This document shows, piece by piece, positions 61,228 to 64,000 of a stretch of 64,000 bases of DNA (position 1 is the stretch's first letter; each line of letters starts with the position of its first letter). The notes beneath the pieces are model-generated. The model ran no database searches and was not told the origin of the DNA. It worked only from the letters and a program-made list of their open reading frames with translations. This stretch comes from Chondrus crispus (taxonomy: Eukaryota; Rhodophyta; Florideophyceae; Gigartinales; Gigartinaceae), in contig NW_005179075.1 in NCBI RefSeq assembly GCF_000350225.1, forward strand, positions 124,001-188,000, read 5' to 3'. The position numbers and the translations under genes are program-made.

Positions 61228-64000
61228 GTGCCCAGCCTCAGAAGCTTAGGCACCCCCGATCCGGCTGCGCCAGTGGAAGCGCAGCCGGGTAACCGAACGG
61301 AAGTCCAGGCCATCTGCTTCTTCAAGAAGCAGAATTACAAGATCTCCGCGACGGTTGGTCAGAAGCAGGCGTTGATGGTCGCCATGACGCCAGTGCTTGA
61401 CTCAGGAGCCGGCCCGAACCTCATCCATTTACGGTGTGTCGCCGAGTCGTGGCGACCATCGATAAAACTGGCTCGGAGCCCAGCGCTCATCGACGCGTCA
61501 AACCGCGCGATGAAGGCACTAGGGGAAATCCCCCTGCTCGTCCGAATCGGTGAGTTTGTGACGCGCGTCCCGTTCCTGGTAGTCACGAGCCTCGCCGTGG
61601 ACTGTATCCTCGGTACGACCTTCCTGGATCGCCACGTCAAGGCGATCCTCCCACCGCAACGGAAGGTCGTGTTCCACGACGCGCCACCCGTGGCGTTGGT
61701 CGGAACAACCCCCTCGAGGCACGTCCGCAAGATGGCCTCGAGGAGCACCGCACAACAACTGCCGCCGTCGGATAAACCCGAACGGAAGGAGGTGGCGTTC
61801 CCCGCCAACACACCGTCACGGAAGATCCGCCTCGTCAGAGGGGTGACAATTCCCCCGATGACGCAGGCCATGGTGAGGGTCGCCACGCCGGTGGGGGGGC
61901 TATGTTTTTTACAGAACTCCCCAAAAACCGCGCACAAGAATTTGACCCTCATGGCACAGGGGGTCATGGATGTTGTCCCCGAAAAACCGTTCTCGGTAAT
62001 GCTCAGCAATTTTGGGCACCGCTCGGTCCACATCCCGAAGCATACCGTAATCGGACTGGCTCTTCCGTGGCTCACTCACATCCTGACCCTTGGCGACTCG
62101 GCCGCGGAAGCGGCCGAAGCTAAGGAAGGGGGAGGGATATTTAATTCCAACCTCTCAGGCGCAAAGGATGGCGCGGAAGAAGCCGCCGATAACTGTACGG
62201 ACAAGGGCGGGGCTGAACAAGCCACGCCGCCCAAGGCGCACCTCGGGGCGGTTGGAACGGATAAACCCGAAGACACCGCCGCCCCTGAGGAGGACCCCAA
62301 CGCCTGGCAGGAGGACGTCCACATCGGTGCCGAGGACGAGGAGGTACGCTCGGAGATCCTCGAGGTACTGTCCGATTTCAAGGACATGTGGACCGGCCGG
62401 CTGGGAAAAATCGGGGCCACGAAGCACCGGATTGAGCTCAAGCCCGGTGCTCGCCCGATTTACCAGGCGCCTTACCGCGCCGGACCAACCGCACGGGAAA
62501 AAGAGAAGACGGAGATCGACCGCATGCTCCGGGCAGGGGTAATCGAACCCGCCACGGCCGAATGGGCAAGCCCCGTGGTATTCGTCCCTAAAAAGGATGG
62601 TACCATGCGGTTCTGTGTCGACTACAGAAAGCTCAACGCAGTCACCGTTCGGGATTCCTATCCGTTGCCGAGGATGGACGAGTGCATCGATTCCCTCGGC
62701 GACGCTACCGTCTTTACCACGCTGGATTGCAACAGCGAGTATTGGCAAGTAGAAATCGCCGAGGAGGACCGCGACAAGACGACGTTCGCGTCGCACTGCT
62801 GGTTGTACCGATTCCTCTGCATGCCGTTCTAGTTGAAGAACGCCCCCGCTACCTTCCAGCGGGCCGTCGACATCATACTGTCGCGGGTAAAATGGGAAAC
62901 CGCACTGGTCTACTTGGATGATGTTATCATCTACTCCAAGACCGTAACGGAACACTTCGCGCACGTCCGCGAGATTCTACGCCTACTGCGGGACGCGGGC
63001 GTGTCGCTGAAGCTGTCGAAGTGCGCCTTCTTCGACACGTCGGTCACCTACCTGGGACACGTGATTCGACCAGGTAGGTTGGAGGTCGAGCTCCGCAACG
63101 TGGTCGCCATCGAGCGCGCTCGACCTCCCCAGAACCAAACGGAATTGCGGTCATTCCTAGGAATGTGCAATGTTTACCGCCGGTTCGTGAAGGGCTTCGC
63201 GAAAGTAGCCGCTCCGCTAAACCGGAAGACGGGGAAAAATCAACCCTTCGAGTTTGAGGTTCTTACCGATGAGGAATACGAGGCGTTCGTGGAACTAAAG
63301 AAGCGCCTCGTGTCCCCACCGATATTGGCCCTACCCCGTCACGGAAAGAAGTACACCCTGGATGCAGACGCGTGCGCGTACCAGGTCGGCTGTGCCCTAT
63401 TACAGGAGCAGCCGAGCGGTGACCGCTTACGGATCGGTTATTGGAGCCGCGCCCTCACGGACGCGGAGAAGAACTACACCACTACCGAGAAGGAATGCCT
63501 TGCTGTCGTGTGGAGCATCCTCACGCTTCGACCATACCTATATGGGAACACGTTTGACCTCCGTACGGACCATGAGGCCCTCCGATGGGTCCTCAACCTG
63601 GCGGATAGCTCCGGCCGGCTAGCGCGCTGGCGTCTCCGCCTAGCCGAGTACGACTACGACGTACAGTACCGACCGGGCATTAAGCACCAACTCGCGGATG
63701 GTGTATCACGCCTCCGAGTGGACGGCGCGACCTCCGAACCGGTTGACGACGAGGTCCCGTGTTTCGCAGTACAATGGCGAGAGGAGGACCATGACCCCCG
63801 CTAAGGTACCGTACACTGGGAGACCCCCGTCGACCCGGGGAGAGCTGAGCACGCGTTCGCGGTTATACTTGAAGAACGCGACGTCTCATCCGTAACGGTG
63901 GAAGAATTCCTTCGGGAACAGGCCGAGGACCCCTTCTGTAGGGCGGCCGCCGAGACCGTGGGAAACCCGGACTGGCGCTACGACGTCGACCGATACGGGT
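61228..64000 (+). pseudogene. Gypsy C pol with in-frame TAG, runs off the edge
   Basis: The frame has no early ATG and overlaps the end of gag, so it was probably made by frameshift. Protease VLDSGAGPNLI; RT FCVDYRKLNAV and TTLDCNSEYWQ. A TAG at 62830-62832 falls where Gly is nearly invariant (FGLKNAPATF). The same frame goes on with LKNAPATFQRAVDI, VYLDDVIIYS and RNase H from YTLDADACAYQVG to LRTDHEALRWVLN, stopping at 63802-63804. Integrase-side sequence (VEEFLREQAEDPFCRAA) continues in another frame to the window end. Most integrase is outside. Confidence 0.85.

Larger units (their letters stand above)
58041..64000 (+). mobile_element. Gypsy element C, partial (right end outside window)
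   Basis: LTR 58041-58617, primer site at 58621, gag 58745-61207, pol from 61228 to the window edge. It is a distant relative of A and B in sequence, with the same layout and a shared TGTAGCGGGACAGMTGTCC box in the LTR. Left flank ACTAG. Confidence 0.9.

Noticed and set aside
1-64000. Alternative genetic code in which TGA is read as an amino acid
   Set aside because: The intact transporter gene ends with TGA at the expected family length, and conserved Trp and Arg codons elsewhere are normal. The TGAs are confined to decayed element genes.
1-64000. tRNA genes
   Set aside because: I looked for the GGTTCRANYCC T-arm box with a matching A-box and acceptor stem. Near matches at about 28031 and 46197 lack the rest.

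Overview
This 64-kb window is eukaryotic nuclear DNA dominated by transposable elements. Long open frames without obvious introns, Gypsy, Copia, DIRS, LINE and pogo-type elements packed together, abundant TACAGTA-like words between genes and about 50% GC all fit a florideophyte red alga such as Chondrus crispus. That species guess is inference from style and from remembered family resemblance; nothing in the window proves it. Only two genes look like intact host genes: a drug/metabolite (EamA-type) transporter at 5618-6631 and a phosphatidylserine-decarboxylase-family pyruvoyl enzyme at 11942-13153. A third, 57412-58040, is cut short by a retrotransposon.

Left arm (1-13.6 kb): a partial pogo-like transposase at the edge; a 3.7-kb pogo/Tc1-like transposon (1493-5177) with matching inverted ends and TA target sites; the transporter; a hairpin-rich intergenic stretch; a 2.5-kb element with inverted repeats of about 200 bp (8332-10833); and the decarboxylase gene. 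A 100-N assembly gap (13393-13492) sits exactly between two arms of an inverted repeat.

Middle (13.6-43.7 kb): a degenerate DIRS-type element with tyrosine recombinase, RT/RNase H and gag-like frames; a solo LTR with perfect target-site duplication; and a broken minus-strand locus encoding an SF1 (UPF1-like) helicase and an Ulp1-like cysteine protease. Into this locus an 11.7-kb chromodomain Gypsy element (25906-37578) has inserted. Its two 647-bp LTRs differ at one base. It carries a long antisense frame with two in-frame TGA codons. A second, truncated Gypsy copy (39296-43207) and an LTR fragment interrupt the same locus further upstream.

Right arm (43.7-64 kb): an ORF with one in-frame TAA; a near full-length LINE (about 45.1-51.47 kb) that holds a miniature LTR element (TRIM) in ORF1, a perfect 56-bp palindrome in ORF2 and a solo LTR near its 3' end; a broken membrane-protein gene; another solo LTR sitting in a stray LINE fragment; a 3'-truncated Copia element; and a third Gypsy element running off the right edge. 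Most element genes are decayed. Where two copies can be compared, the stops are explained by C-to-T/G-to-A changes. The shared theme is nesting: at least seven insertions can be ordered in time from the junctions alone.
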